DNA from: Rhodocyclales bacterium
Lineage (GTDB): Bacteria; Pseudomonadota; Gammaproteobacteria; Burkholderiales; Rhodocyclaceae
Direction: 5' to 3'
Assembly: GCA_026399475.1 (NCBI GenBank)
Contig: JAPLQY010000012.1
Location: forward strand, 39,957 to 103,956
DNA length: 64,000 bases
The notes beneath the pieces were generated by a model. The model made no database searches. It saw nothing but the letters and a program-made list of their open reading frames with translations, and had not been told where the DNA came from. This document shows positions 8,253 through 18,070 of the stretch, in pieces. A program made the translations under genes and the position numbers. Positions within the stretch are counted from its first letter, which is position 1, and every line of letters begins with the position of its first letter.

Positions 8253-9472
8253 TTGCCTTTGACCGGTTTCACCCGCGAGGCGGCGAGTTTGGCCCGCGTC
8301 CGCGCTTCGTCCGTCGTGTCGGCGTTCGCCACCGCCACGCCCATGCGACGTTTGGCGAAGCTCTCGGGCTTGCCGAACAGGCGCAGGTCGGATTCGGGCA
8401 CCTGCAGTGCCTGGGCCACGCCTTCGAAGGCAATGCCCTGCGCTTCCATGCCGCCATAGATCACGGCCGAAGCACCGGGGCGACGCAGGGATGTATCCAC
8501 CGGCAGGCCGAGGATCGCCCGGGCATGCAGTTCGAATTCGGACAGGCGCTGCGTCGCCAGCGTCACCAACCCGGTGTCGTGCGGACGTGGGCTGACTTCG
8601 GAGAACCACACCTGGTCGTCCTTCACGAACAGCTCGACGCCGAAGATGCCTCGCCCGCCGAGCTTGCCGGTGATGGCCCGGGCGATGTCGCGCGATTTCT
8701 GCAGGGCGGTCGGTGTCATCGCCATCGGCTGCCAGGATTCGACATAGTCGCCATTCACCTGGACATGGCCGATCGGTTCGCAGAAGAAGGTTTCAACATT
8801 GCTGTTCGCACCGACGGCGCGCACCGTGAGCAGGGTGATCTCGTAGTCGAAGTCGATAAAGCCTTCGACGATAATTCTTCCCGCGCCGACGCGGCCGCCG
8901 GCCTGCGCGTAATCCCATGCGGCCTTGACGTCGGCCTGGCTCTTGAGCAGCGACTGGCCCTTGCCGGAGGACGACATCACCGGCTTGACCACGCAGGGGA
9001 AGCCGATGCTATCAATGGCCGCCTGCATTTCGGCCAGGGAATCCGCGAACTGGTAGGGCGAGGTGGGCAGCCCGAGTTCTTCCGCCGCCAGCCGGCGGAT
9101 TCCCTCGCGATTCATGGTGAGTTGGGCGGCGCGGGCGGTGGGAATGAATTCAGGAAAGTGTCCGGCGACGCCGTCGCGCTCGATCTCGACCAGCGTGGCG
9201 GTAGCGATGGCCTCGATCTCGGGGACCACCAGATGCGGCTTTTCCTTTTCGATCAGCGCGCGCAGGGCGGCGCCATCGGTCATGGTCACGACATGGCTGC
9301 GATGCGCGACCTGCATGCCGGGGGCATCGGCATAGCGATCGACGCCGATCACTTCGCAACCCAGCCGCTGCAATGCGATAATGACCTCCTTGCCGAGTTC
9401 GCCACAACCCAGGAGCATCACACGCGTGGCGGAAGGAGAAAGCGGAGTGCCGATACGATTCATGATGCCCAT
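8249..9472 (-). CDS. purT: Formate-dependent phosphoribosylglycinamide formyltransferase 2
   Basis: A 407-aa ATP-grasp enzyme converting GAR, formate and ATP to FGAR in purine synthesis. The N-terminal motif [24 protein letters not shown] and the ATP-grasp core ([14 protein letters not shown]) are clear. The track starts 17 codons upstream. I choose ATG 9472, because GGGAG lies at good spacing just before it. The ATG three codons later is the alternative. It forms an operon with mutY, whose TTG start overlaps its stop. Confidence 0.95.
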   Translation of the reverse strand: MGIMNRIGTPLSPSATRVMLLGCGELGKEVIIALQRLGCEVIGVDRYADAPGMQVAHRSHVVTMTDGAALRALIEKEKPHLVVPEIEAIATATLVEIERDGVAGHFPEFIPTARAAQLTMNREGIRRLAAEELGLPTSPYQFADSLAEMQAAIDSIGFPCVVKPVMSSSGKGQSLLKSQADVKAAWDYAQAGGRVGAGRIIVEGFIDFDYEITLLTVRAVGANSNVETFFCEPIGHVQVNGDYVESWQPMAMTPTALQKSRDIARAITGKLGGRGIFGVELFVKDDQVWFSEVSPRPHDTGLVTLATQRLSEFELHARAILGLPVDTSLRRPGASAVIYGGMEAQGIAFEGVAQALQVPESDLRLFGKPESFAKRRMGVAVANADTTDEARTRAKLAASRVKPVKGN

Positions 9473-9522
9473 CAGGTGCTCCCGATAACAAAGTTCGCCG
9501 GATTTTAGGACGATCAGCCCCA

Positions 9523-10014
9523 ATGAACCAGCCGTATCAGTACAGTTTCGACCCGCGCAGCCTGCGCGATGCGCTCGGCGAATTCGCCACCGGCGTTACC
9601 GTTGTCACCGCGCGCGCGGCGGATGGCCAGCCGATAGGCGTCACCATCAATTCCTTCGCCTCGGTCTCGCTCGAGCCGCCGCTGGTGCTGTGGAGTCTCG
9701 GCCTGCAGTCACCTTCGCTGGCGGTGTTCGAGTCGTGCAGCCACTATGCGGTGAACGTGCTCGCCGCCGACCAGAGCGAATTCGCGCAGCGTTTTTCTCA
9801 GTCGCAGGGTGACAGGTTCGCCGGCATCGAATGGAAAGACGGGGCTGGCGCTACGCCTATCCTCCCCGGTTGTTGCGCCTGGTTCGAGTGTCGCAACGAG
9901 ATGCGCTATCCCGGTGGCGATCACCGGATTTTCGTCGGCTATGTGGAAAACTTGCGTCGCGAAGAGAAGTTGCCGCTGGTTTTCCATGGCGGGCGCTATC
10001 GCGCCCTGGCCTGA
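9523..10014 (+). CDS. Flavin reductase family protein
   Basis: A 163-aa FMN-binding split-barrel protein of the HpaC/DIM6-NTAB type. Such proteins supply reduced flavin to two-component monooxygenases or act as NAD(P)H:flavin oxidoreductases. Visible family motifs are [27 protein letters not shown] and FVGYVE. No partner monooxygenase is nearby, so the role is undefined. It is divergent from purT across about 50 nt. Confidence 0.88.
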   Translation: MNQPYQYSFDPRSLRDALGEFATGVTVVTARAADGQPIGVTINSFASVSLEPPLVLWSLGLQSPSLAVFESCSHYAVNVLAADQSEFAQRFSQSQGDRFAGIEWKDGAGATPILPGCCAWFECRNEMRYPGGDHRIFVGYVENLRREEKLPLVFHGGRYRALA

Positions 10015-10053
10015 CTCCCGCTCGATACCTTGGCCGCGCTTTGCGCGTCGGTG

Positions 10054-10260
10054 TCAGTGGGCGCGGTGGGCCTGCGGGTTCCAGGAAAACAGGGCGCGCA
10101 GGCTCTTGCCAATCGCTGCCAGGCCTGACAGGGCAGTAGCGCCCAGCAGTTGGCCGTATACCTGCAGGCGGGCAGCGATGACTCCCTCAATGCGCTGCAT
10201 TTCTTCGGCGCGCATCTGGCGAGCTTCTCGTTCAATCTTGGTAATGTCGATGGGGGACAT
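10054..10260 (-). CDS. Small hypothetical protein (68 aa)
   Basis: A short protein with a charged, likely helical N-terminal half (ITKIEREARQMRAEEMQRI) and a moderately hydrophobic second half (LLGATALSGLAAIGKSLRALF). The ATG is preceded by AAAGGAAAG, a good ribosome-binding site, and the gene is divergent from a LysR regulator. The overall plan resembles small RSP_7527-like proteins of Proteobacteria, but I cannot assign a function. The LysR protein may control it through the shared promoter region. Confidence 0.6.
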   Translation of the reverse strand: MSPIDITKIEREARQMRAEEMQRIEGVIAARLQVYGQLLGATALSGLAAIGKSLRALFSWNPQAHRAH

Positions 10261-10280
10261 GATCTTTCCTTTTTATATTG

Positions 10281-10295
10281 CGGTGCAACACCGCA
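10281..10295. repeat. Perfect hairpin in the divergent promoter region
   Basis: GCGGTG and CACCGC form a 6-bp inverted repeat around CAA. It sits about 20 nt upstream of the 68-aa ORF and could be a regulator site or part of its 5' leader. Confidence 0.35.
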
Positions 10296-10360
10296 TGACT
10301 GCAATGTAATTACATATTCAACTAAAGACAATTAGCAGTAGTGGAACAACATTGATGAAT

Positions 10361-10381
10361 ATTGGTCCATAATGATCCAAT
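10361..10381. promoter_or_regulatory. Candidate LysR-type operator overlapping the regulator's own start codon
   Basis: ATTGG (10361-10365) and CCAAT (10377-10381) are inverted arms around an 11-nt centre. This is the T-N11-A layout expected of LysR sites. The right arm includes the first base of the proposed ATG at 10380, which would favour negative autoregulation. Confidence 0.4.
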
Positions 10382-11291
10382 GGATCGCGCTGCAGAGATG
10401 ACTGCTTTTGTTCGTGCCGTGGAAACCGGCGGCTTTTCTGCTGCAGCGCGGGATATTGGCTTGACCCCGTCTGCCCTGTCCAAACTGGTGACGCGCCTTG
10501 AAGATCGGCTGGGTGCCCGGCTCCTGCAGCGCACCACGCGCCGCCTGCAACTGACGGCCGAAGGCGAGGCCTTCTACGCAAGAGCCCGCCCCATCCTGAG
10601 CGCGATGGACGAGGCCGAGGCCGAGGTCACCCAGGCCGGAGCCAGCCCGCGCGGCCTGTTGCGCCTGCACTGCGGATCGGCCTTCGGCATGCATCAGCTA
10701 GCGCCGGCCATCCCGCGCTTCCAGGCGCTTCATCCCGAGGTCGAGATGGACATCACCATCAGCGACCAGCCGCTCGGCGCCATGGAGGAAGGTGTCGACC
10801 TGGCAATCCGCATCGGTCCGCTCGACGAGTCATCGTTGGTGGCGCGGCGCATCTGCAACCTGCAACGGGTGATCTGTGCTGCGCCGGGCTATCTGCAACG
10901 ACGGGGCACGCCGCGCACGCCCGATGATCTGCAGCAGCACAACTGCCTGTGGATCACCAGCCTGCCTGCCCTGCGCCGCTGGCCCTTCGATACCGACGAC
11001 GGCATCCGCGTGGTGCATGTCGGCGGCAACGTGGCGGCCAACAATGCCGAGACCGTATTGCAACTGGCGGTGGCCGGTGTCGGCATTACGCGCCTGACCG
11101 ATGTCATCGTCGGTGATGCGATTCGCAGCGGGAAACTGGTGCCGATCCTGACCGACTGGCACCACGTCGAGCCGGTGCCCCTGTTCGCCACCTATCCCAG
11201 CGGACGCAACCTGTCACCCAAGGTACGCGCGATGGTGGATTTTCTCGTCGCGGAGTTCCGTAGTGCGCCCTGGCGGCAGGCGAGCCGCTGA
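10380..11291 (+). CDS. LysR family transcriptional regulator
   Basis: A 303-aa regulator with an N-terminal winged helix-turn-helix (MTAFVRAVETGGFSAAARDIGLTPSALSKLVTRLEDRLG) and a C-terminal periplasmic-binding-protein-like effector domain. It belongs to the large branch that often governs neighbouring reductases or efflux pumps. The effector is unknown. The track uses TTG 10362; ATG 10380 gives a typical LysR N-terminus. No Shine-Dalgarno is visible, so initiation may be weak or leaderless. A 68-aa ORF is divergent from it. Confidence 0.9.
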   Translation: MDRAAEMTAFVRAVETGGFSAAARDIGLTPSALSKLVTRLEDRLGARLLQRTTRRLQLTAEGEAFYARARPILSAMDEAEAEVTQAGASPRGLLRLHCGSAFGMHQLAPAIPRFQALHPEVEMDITISDQPLGAMEEGVDLAIRIGPLDESSLVARRICNLQRVICAAPGYLQRRGTPRTPDDLQQHNCLWITSLPALRRWPFDTDDGIRVVHVGGNVAANNAETVLQLAVAGVGITRLTDVIVGDAIRSGKLVPILTDWHHVEPVPLFATYPSGRNLSPKVRAMVDFLVAEFRSAPWRQASR

Positions 11292-11312
11292 ATTCAGGAT
11301 GAAAATGCGTCC

Positions 11313-12515
11313 ATGGCTACCCTGACCCTGCATCCCGGCAAGGAGAAATCCGTCCTGCGCCGGCACCCCTGGTTGTTCTCCGGCGCGGTTGCGCAACTCG
11401 ATGGCCGGGCGCGGCCAGGCGACACGGTCGATGTCGTCTCGCATGAGGGGAAGCCCCTGGCGCGTGCGGCGTGGAGCCCTGCGTCGCAGATACGCGCCCG
11501 GGTCTGGAGCTTCGATCCTGACGAAACCATCGATCACGCCTTCTTCAAGCGTCGCGTCGCGGCGGCCGTCGCGCGTCGCACTGCCTTGCCTGAACTGGCC
11601 GGGCAGCAGGGGCTGCGCCTGATCCACGCCGAATCAGACGGCCTGCCCGGCGTCATCGCCGATCGCTATGGCGACACCGTGGTGGTGCAACTCACTACGG
11701 CGGGGGCCGACAAGTGGCGTGCGGCCATTGCCGACTCCCTGCACAAGGCAACGGGTTGCACACGCATTTACGAACGGTCGGACGTCGAAGTGCGCAGTCT
11801 CGAGGGCCTCGAAGCGGTCACCGGCTGGCTGCTTGGCGAGGCTTCCGGCGATGAGCTGGTGATCGAGGAAAATGGCGTCAGGATGGCGGTCGATTTTGTC
11901 GCCGGGCACAAGACCGGCTTCTATCTCGATCAGCGCGACAACCGCCGCCGCGTGGCCGAACTCGCGACGGACCGCCGGGTACTCAACTGCTTCTGCTACA
12001 CGGCGGGGTTTTCACTGCAGGCGCTGGCGGGCGGCGCGCGCGAGGTGGTGTCGATGGACAGTTCCGGCCCGGCGCTGGCGATCGCGCAACGCAACCTCGC
12101 GCTCAATCCGCAACTCGATGCCGCGCGCGCGACCTGGCTCGAGGCCGATGTGTTTGCCGAGTTGCGCAACTTGCGTGGCAGCGGAGAACGCTACGACCTG
12201 ATCGTGCTCGATCCGCCCAAGTTCGCCCACACCGCTGCGCACGCCGAACGTGCCGCGCGGGCCTACAAGGACATCAATCTGAGCGCCTTGCGCCTCCTGG
12301 CGCCCGGGGGCTTGCTGATGACCTACTCGTGTTCCGGCGGCGTCAGCGCGGAACTGTTCCAGAAAATTGTCGCCGGCGCCGCGCTGGACGCCGGCGCATC
12401 TACCAAAATGAGCGTGCGCATCGTGCAGCGCCTGCAGGGCGCCGCGGACCATCCGGTCGATCTGGCATTCCCGGAAGGCGACTACCTGAAGGGGCTGCTG
12501 CTGCAGGTCGATTGA
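11313..12515 (+). CDS. rlmI: 23S rRNA (cytosine-1962-C5)-methyltransferase
   Basis: A 400-aa SAM-dependent methyltransferase with an N-terminal PUA domain (LHPGKEKSVLRRHPWLFSGAV), a central RlmI-like domain and a C-terminal Rossmann methyltransferase domain. Visible SAM-site features are VLNCFCYTAGFS and the catalytic-loop region LIVLDPPKFA; a Cys in YSCSGG matches the expected nucleophile. Length matches the family (about 396). It starts 21 nt after the LysR gene on the same strand. Confidence 0.94.
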   Translation: MATLTLHPGKEKSVLRRHPWLFSGAVAQLDGRARPGDTVDVVSHEGKPLARAAWSPASQIRARVWSFDPDETIDHAFFKRRVAAAVARRTALPELAGQQGLRLIHAESDGLPGVIADRYGDTVVVQLTTAGADKWRAAIADSLHKATGCTRIYERSDVEVRSLEGLEAVTGWLLGEASGDELVIEENGVRMAVDFVAGHKTGFYLDQRDNRRRVAELATDRRVLNCFCYTAGFSLQALAGGAREVVSMDSSGPALAIAQRNLALNPQLDAARATWLEADVFAELRNLRGSGERYDLIVLDPPKFAHTAAHAERAARAYKDINLSALRLLAPGGLLMTYSCSGGVSAELFQKIVAGAALDAGASTKMSVRIVQRLQGAADHPVDLAFPEGDYLKGLLLQVD

Positions 12516-12896
12516 ACGCCTGGCGCGAGCGCTTGAGCAAGCTGATGGATCACGCGGCTAACGATGCCTTGATCGGCCGCTATCGCCAGCGCGAACGCAT
12601 ATTTGCCAAATCCGATGCCACGGCTCGTGACGCTGGCCGGCGCTGCGGTCGCGGCACCCAGGCGCTCAGGAGTGGATATTGTCACGATCGTCGCCCGCAA
12701 CCCCGGGGATTCCTGATCGCAAGGAAATGCAGCAGTCGGAGTGATGGCAGAAACTCCAGATGCGTACTCGTGCCGTTTGCTCGCGGAACTGCCAGAAGAT
12801 ATCATTGCGGAGTCAGTAGGAATATGGGACAACCGCCGAAGTCCGCCAAGGGCAACTCGGGAGTGCACCAACACTTTTCCCCTCAAAGGAGCCGCC
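12516..12896. other. Intergenic region without recognised gene
   Basis: About 380 nt between rlmI and the aldo/keto reductase. ORFs here are either extensions of the flanking genes or antisense to the reductase signal sequence. I see no conserved protein and no strong terminator or promoter. It presumably holds the reductase promoter. Confidence 0.5.
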
Positions 12897-13958
12897 ATGA
12901 ATCTTCCTGTGCCCCTGCATTTCTCCCCTGCCCGGCGCGAATTCATCAAATCGATCGGACTGGGCGCCGCTGCGGTGACGCTGCCGTTCGCAGTGGGCAG
13001 CGCCCACGCCCAGGGGACGGAACTGATCATCCGCAAGATTCCTCGCACCGGCGAAGTGCTTCCGGCTATCGGGCTCGGTACTTACCTGGCCTTCGACGTG
13101 CTTCCCGGGCAGCCGCGTGACAACATCCGCGAAGTGATGAAACGTTTCTGGGATGGCGGCGGCCGTGTTGTCGATACGTCGCCGCTCTATGGCACGGGCG
13201 AAATCAGCGTCGGCGACTTCGCTACCGCGCTCGGCATCACCGACAAGCTGTTCATCACCAACAAGATCTGGTCGACCGGCGAGTTCCTTGCCGACGACAG
13301 CCATGCGCGCCGCAGTCTCGAACAGACGATGCAGCGGCTATGGCGGGGAAAGATCGATGTCATGCAGGTGCACAGCCTGGTCAATGTCGACCAGATCCTG
13401 CCGGTGCTGCAGAACTGGAAGCGTGAAGGGCTCATCCGCTACTTCGGCGCCACACACCACGAACTGCCTTATTTCCCGGCACTGGCCCAGGTGGTCGAGC
13501 GCGGGTCGCTCGACTTCGTGCAGGTCCATTACTCGATACAAACGCGCCTGGCCGAGGAGCGCATCCTTCCTGCCGCGCTCGCCAATGGCACGGCGGTGCA
13601 AGTCAACATGCCCTTCGAAAAGGCTCGCCTGTTCAAGCTGGTCGAAGGACGGGCGCTGCCGGATTTCGCCAGGGAGCTTGGCATCACCAACTGGGCGCAA
13701 TATTTTCTGAAGTGGGTGATCTCGCATCCGGCAATCACCTGTGCCATTCCAGCCACCAGCAATCCGGACCACCAGTCGGAAAACATTGGCGCGTTGAAGG
13801 GGCCGCTGCCGGATCAGGAAATGCGGAAGCGCATGCTGCGCCACATGGAATCGATTCCCGGCTTCGACAAGCTGCATGAGACTCCGCCGTATCCGGGCAA
13901 GACCTACAACGGGATCATCCGTCGGGCGCAGTCGCAGCGAACAGCGGCGTCGAAGTAG
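12897..13958 (+). CDS. Aldo/keto reductase with Tat signal peptide
   Basis: A 353-aa aldo/keto reductase fold protein. Its N-terminus carries a twin-arginine signal (ARREFIKSIGLGAAAVTLPFA, ending near SAHA), so it is probably exported folded, with NAD(P)H bound. The AKR tetrad is intact: Asp and Tyr in VVDTSPLYG, Lys in FITNKIW, His in VMQVHSL. The track starts 52 codons upstream; ATG 12897 follows AAAGGAG and begins the signal peptide. Substrate is unknown. Exported AKRs are unusual because the cofactor is scarce in the periplasm. Confidence 0.88.
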   Translation: MNLPVPLHFSPARREFIKSIGLGAAAVTLPFAVGSAHAQGTELIIRKIPRTGEVLPAIGLGTYLAFDVLPGQPRDNIREVMKRFWDGGGRVVDTSPLYGTGEISVGDFATALGITDKLFITNKIWSTGEFLADDSHARRSLEQTMQRLWRGKIDVMQVHSLVNVDQILPVLQNWKREGLIRYFGATHHELPYFPALAQVVERGSLDFVQVHYSIQTRLAEERILPAALANGTAVQVNMPFEKARLFKLVEGRALPDFARELGITNWAQYFLKWVISHPAITCAIPATSNPDHQSENIGALKGPLPDQEMRKRMLRHMESIPGFDKLHETPPYPGKTYNGIIRRAQSQRTAASK

Positions 13959-14069
13959 TATCTTGTTCCGCTGCCACCGACTACGCGAATGGCATTCTTT
14001 CGGTTATTTCGACAACGCTGCGCTGCAGCCGGAATGCAAGGGCGTTCCGCTGTCGCCCGCGGGATGGCG

Positions 14070-14597
14070 CTATTTCCTTTTCGGCTCTTCGTAAGGTGCG
14101 ACCTTGTCGACCGCCAGGCGGTAACCCGCCTTTCCCCAAGGCGTATCGGCCCGTTGCAGGCTCAGGGTGCCGCTGACCCAGACTGGATCCATGCTGCGCA
14201 GATTGGCGAGCGGCCGCCTGGACGCAGCGTGCACGATCTGGTTGGCCGGCGGCGGCGGGCTATGAATGCAGGCGCCGAAGTAGGGCACCAGCAGGAACTC
14301 GGTGACCTTGTTGCCCTTGTGTTCCAGCGGGATCGCGAATCCCGGCAGCCGGATTCGCGCGCCGGCCAGCGAAGGCTCGGTCGGCGCGCTGTCCCACAGT
14401 GCCTTCATCTTTTCCAGCGCCTCCATGGCTCGGGGGTCGGAGTCCTTCAGCTTGCCGGAGCTCAGCAGCGCCTTGAGATCCTGTGTCGGATCCCAGCCCT
14501 TGGGTACCAGGGATTCCCAGCCAATCTCCTTGAAGTCGTCCGCGGCATGCAGCGGCAGTGCGAGGCAGAGGGCGAGCAACAGCACAAGTTTACGCAT
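14070..14597 (-). CDS. DUF3299 family exported protein (zinc cluster)
   Basis: A 175-aa protein with a clear Sec signal peptide (KLVLLLALCLALPLHA). DUF3299 features include GWESLVPKGWDP and FAIPLEH...EFLLVPYFGACIHSPPPPANQI. The track extends it 144 codons upstream in an artefactual frame; the true start is 14597. It is the last gene of the zinc-uptake cluster, directly behind the ABC permease. Proteins of this family accompany ZrgA-type zinc uptake loci. A role in periplasmic zinc handling is inferred from context. Confidence 0.82.
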   Translation of the reverse strand: MRKLVLLLALCLALPLHAADDFKEIGWESLVPKGWDPTQDLKALLSSGKLKDSDPRAMEALEKMKALWDSAPTEPSLAGARIRLPGFAIPLEHKGNKVTEFLLVPYFGACIHSPPPPANQIVHAASRRPLANLRSMDPVWVSGTLSLQRADTPWGKAGYRLAVDKVAPYEEPKRK

Positions 14598-14605
14598 GGG
14601 TGTCC

Positions 14606-15864
14606 TTAAAGTCGTGGGGTGAGGCCATCGGCAAGCGACATGCGCCACGCGCGCCAGCCCGGGACGAGGCTGGCGAGCAGTCCGGTCACGATGACCAGGA
14701 CCAGCAGTTCGAGTTCCCCGGCACCGGGCAGCCGGGTGCTCAGCACCACGCCGAAGCGCTCCAGCAGCCAGGGGGCGGCAAGGCTGCTGCCGAAGCCGGT
14801 CAGCGCCAGCCCGAGCAGCGCTCCGAGCGTGGTTACCAGCAGGCCTTCGGCGGTCAGCATCAGGAACAGGTCGCGCGGGCCGGCGCCCAGCGCACGCAGG
14901 ATCGCCAGTTCGCGGCGACGCTCGTTGAGCCCGGCCAGCAGGGTGGCAGTCAGGCCGCTCAGGCCCACCAGCACCACCAGTGCCGAAATCGCCAGCAGGG
15001 TGCGCTCCACCATGCCAATGGCCTGCCACAGTTCATCCAGCGCGACGCCCGGCAGCACGGCCAGCAGAGGTTCGCCGCGATAGTCGTTGATGAAGCGCTG
15101 CATGCGGAACACGTCGCTGCGCTGCTTCAGGCCGACCAGCGCGGCGGTGATTTCCTTCGGCTGCAAATCGAACTTGGCGACAAACTGCGGCGGGATGGCC
15201 AGGCCCGGCACCGGTGCGCCGCCAACCCAGTCGAGGTGCAGCGCGCTGATGGCTTCCAGGCTGACATGCACCGTGCGGTCGACGGGCGTGCCGGTCGGGG
15301 CGAGTATGCCGACGATGCGGAAGGGCTTGTCGCCATGTTCGCTCATGCCGGCCTCGCTGAAGCCGTGGCTGAGCCTGATCTCCTGGCCCGGCGCATAGTC
15401 CAGGCGTGCCGCAACTTCGCTGCCGATGACTGCCTCGAACACGCTGCCGAAGGCTTGGCCGGCTGAAAAGCGCAGCGCTTCGCCTTCGCCGTGGCGGAAG
15501 TGGCGAAAGTACTCGGCGCTGGTACCCAGTACTGCGAAGCCGCGATGCGAGTCGCCCAGCGACAGGGGCACGGCCCACTCGACCGCCGGATGGCCGGCGA
15601 TGGACTGATAGCTCTTCCAGCCGATATTGTTGCTCGCCGCGCCGGAATGGAACACGGCATACAGCATCAGTTGCACGGCCCCGGTGCGGGCGCCGACTAC
15701 CAGGTCGACGCCGGATACGGACTGCGTGAAGCTCTGCTGCGCATCGACCCGCAGGCGTTCGACGGCGAGCAGCAGGGTGGTGGCCAGCACGATCGAGATC
15801 AGCGTGAGTCCGAGCGTAAGCCGCCGGCTCCACGCCGAAAGGGCGGCCAGGCGCAGAACGGCTT

Positions 15865-15868
<4 letters not shown>
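14606..15868 (-). CDS. FtsX/MacB-type ABC transporter permease
   Basis: A 420-aa inner-membrane permease with one N-terminal transmembrane helix (residues about 18-36), a large periplasmic domain of about 220 residues, and three C-terminal helices, the last near VLVIVTGLLASLVPGW. This is the type VII (mechanotransmission) layout, not a classical zinc importer permease. It overlaps the ATPase gene by four bases and sits in the zinc cluster. It may energise a periplasmic or outer-membrane zinc step, as proposed for Zrg-type systems; that role is inferred. Confidence 0.87.
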
Positions 15869-16566
<698 letters not shown>

Positions 16567-16591
16567 GAGCGTTCGGCAACCACTGTCTCGC

Positions 16592-17128
16592 TTACCAGCT
16601 CAGGCCCGGCTGCTTCGGCGTCAGTCGTCCCGCAGCCTGTCCGCCCGGACCGGCGCGCTGGACCTCGAGCCGGTAGAGTCGCTTGAAGTGGCCAAACAGG
16701 CGGGTTTCGACACTTTTGAGTGCTGCAGGATTGGCGCAGCGAAAGACATAGCGGGCATCGATGTCAGCGTGGCCTTCATCGCCGTGCTCCGCCCTGGAAG
16801 GCTTTGCGGCTTTCGGTGCCGCCGCGCGGAAGGGCACCTGGACGTCGACCGATTGCAGGGAGCAATTGGCGGCCGCAGCGGGAAGGAACAAGGCTGCGGC
16901 GTCATTCAGCACCTTCGCCGCGCCGTCCAGTGCGGCCTTTTCGGCGGCGGTCTTCGGCGCCCGCTCGAACCCGACCGCCGCATCGAGCGGCAACTCGAGC
17001 GAAATCACAAGCTGGTCCCGGTCGATGCTGATGTCGATGGTTCCCGCGCCATGCACGTGCGCTTTTCCGGCATGGGCGCTGCCGACCACGGCCACGGTCA
17101 GCAGGGCAACGAGAAGGCGATGGGTCAT
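16592..17128 (-). CDS. zrgA: ZrgA-family (DUF2796) periplasmic zinc-binding protein
   Basis: A 178-aa exported protein (signal peptide ending near GSAHA). The DUF2796 pattern begins HVHGAGTIDISIDRDQLVISLELPLDA and ends in the conserved YVFRCANPAALKSVETRLFGHFKRL region. ZrgA proteins bind zinc in the periplasm. Their usual long His/Asp-rich central insert is short here (RAEHGDEGHADID), with most of the His-rich sequence found instead in the neighbouring ZIP protein. It lies between the ABC ATPase and ZIP genes. Confidence 0.85.
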   Translation of the reverse strand: MTHRLLVALLTVAVVGSAHAGKAHVHGAGTIDISIDRDQLVISLELPLDAAVGFERAPKTAAEKAALDGAAKVLNDAAALFLPAAAANCSLQSVDVQVPFRAAAPKAAKPSRAEHGDEGHADIDARYVFRCANPAALKSVETRLFGHFKRLYRLEVQRAGPGGQAAGRLTPKQPGLSW

Positions 17129-17146
17129 GTGCAGTCTCCAGTGGAG

Positions 17147-17959
17147 TCAATGGGTGTGGCCGCCGCCGAAGGCCACCACGGCGATGCCGGCGACGAGCAG
17201 CACGCCGTGCCAGCCGACGGACTGGGTTTCGCGCTTCAGGCGCGGCATCAGGTCGGCAATGGCGATATAAAGGAAGCTCGCGGCCGCAATGGTGATGATC
17301 ATCGGGATCGAGTTGCGGGCGTTGTCCAGCGCAAAGTAGCCGATGATGCCGCCGAGCACCGAGGTCAGGCTGGATATGCCATTCCAGAACAGCGCCCGCC
17401 CGCGCTTCCAGCCGGCCGCCAGCAGGATGGCGAAATCTCCCGCCTCCTGCGGCACCTCGTGGGCGATGATGGCGAGCGTTGTGCTCCAGCCGAGCAGCGG
17501 GTCGGCGAGGAAGGCCGCCGCGATCAGCAAGCCGTCGGTGAAGTTGTGGAAGCCGTCACCGATCAGGATCAGCAGGGTTGCGCCGCGCGTGTCTGCGGCG
17601 TCGTGCAGGTGATGATGGCTATGGGTGTGGTCGTCGCACTGGCGATCGTCCGGGTGGGCGTCCGCCTCGCTGGCGCCGCTGTGCGTGTGGCGCCACAGCG
17701 CGAATTTTTCGAGCATGAAGAAGCCGAGGATGCCGCCCAGCAGCAGCGGGAACATCTCATGCGGCGTCAGGCCGCCCTCCAGGGCCTCAGGCAGGAGATG
17801 CAATGTCGCCGTAGCCAGCAGCAGGCCGGTGGAAAAGCTCACCGTGAAACTCAGCCACTTGCGCGGCATGCCGAACATCACAAGCGCGGCGGCGAAGACG
17901 CTCAGCAGGCCGCCGAGCAGGCAGCCTAGGACAATTTGGGCGAGCAGTGGGGCTTGCAT
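17147..17959 (-). CDS. ZIP family zinc/divalent metal transporter
   Basis: A 270-aa inner-membrane transporter with about eight hydrophobic segments. The ZIP signature regions are HNFTDGLLIAAAF and HEVPQEAGDFAILLAAG, carrying the metal-binding His/Asn/Asp/Glu residues of the binuclear site. A His-rich cytoplasmic loop (HTHSGASEADAHPDD...HTHSHHHLHDAA) lies between the third and fourth helices. It is the first gene of the minus-strand zinc operon, and the Zur-type palindrome lies about 60 nt upstream of its start. Confidence 0.93.
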   Translation of the reverse strand: MQAPLLAQIVLGCLLGGLLSVFAAALVMFGMPRKWLSFTVSFSTGLLLATATLHLLPEALEGGLTPHEMFPLLLGGILGFFMLEKFALWRHTHSGASEADAHPDDRQCDDHTHSHHHLHDAADTRGATLLILIGDGFHNFTDGLLIAAAFLADPLLGWSTTLAIIAHEVPQEAGDFAILLAAGWKRGRALFWNGISSLTSVLGGIIGYFALDNARNSIPMIITIAAASFLYIAIADLMPRLKRETQSVGWHGVLLVAGIAVVAFGGGHTH

Positions 17960-18022
17960 GGCATGGGAATGGGTGCGTGCGGCGGTGAATCGGGAGCCGC
18001 CATTGAATCACAGCAATCCCAC

Positions 18023-18043
18023 AAATGCAACTTTGTTGCATTT
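18023..18043. promoter_or_regulatory. Perfect 9-3-9 palindrome, probable Zur operator
   Basis: AAATGCAAC and GTTGCATTT are exact inverted arms around TTT. The site lies in the 111-nt gap between the divergent ZIP gene (start 17959) and Zur-type regulator gene (start 18071). Size, AT-rich arms and position fit a Fur-family operator controlling both directions. Confidence 0.72.
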
Positions 18044-18070
18044 GATGTCTGCCTGTGGTTTCATTCGCCA

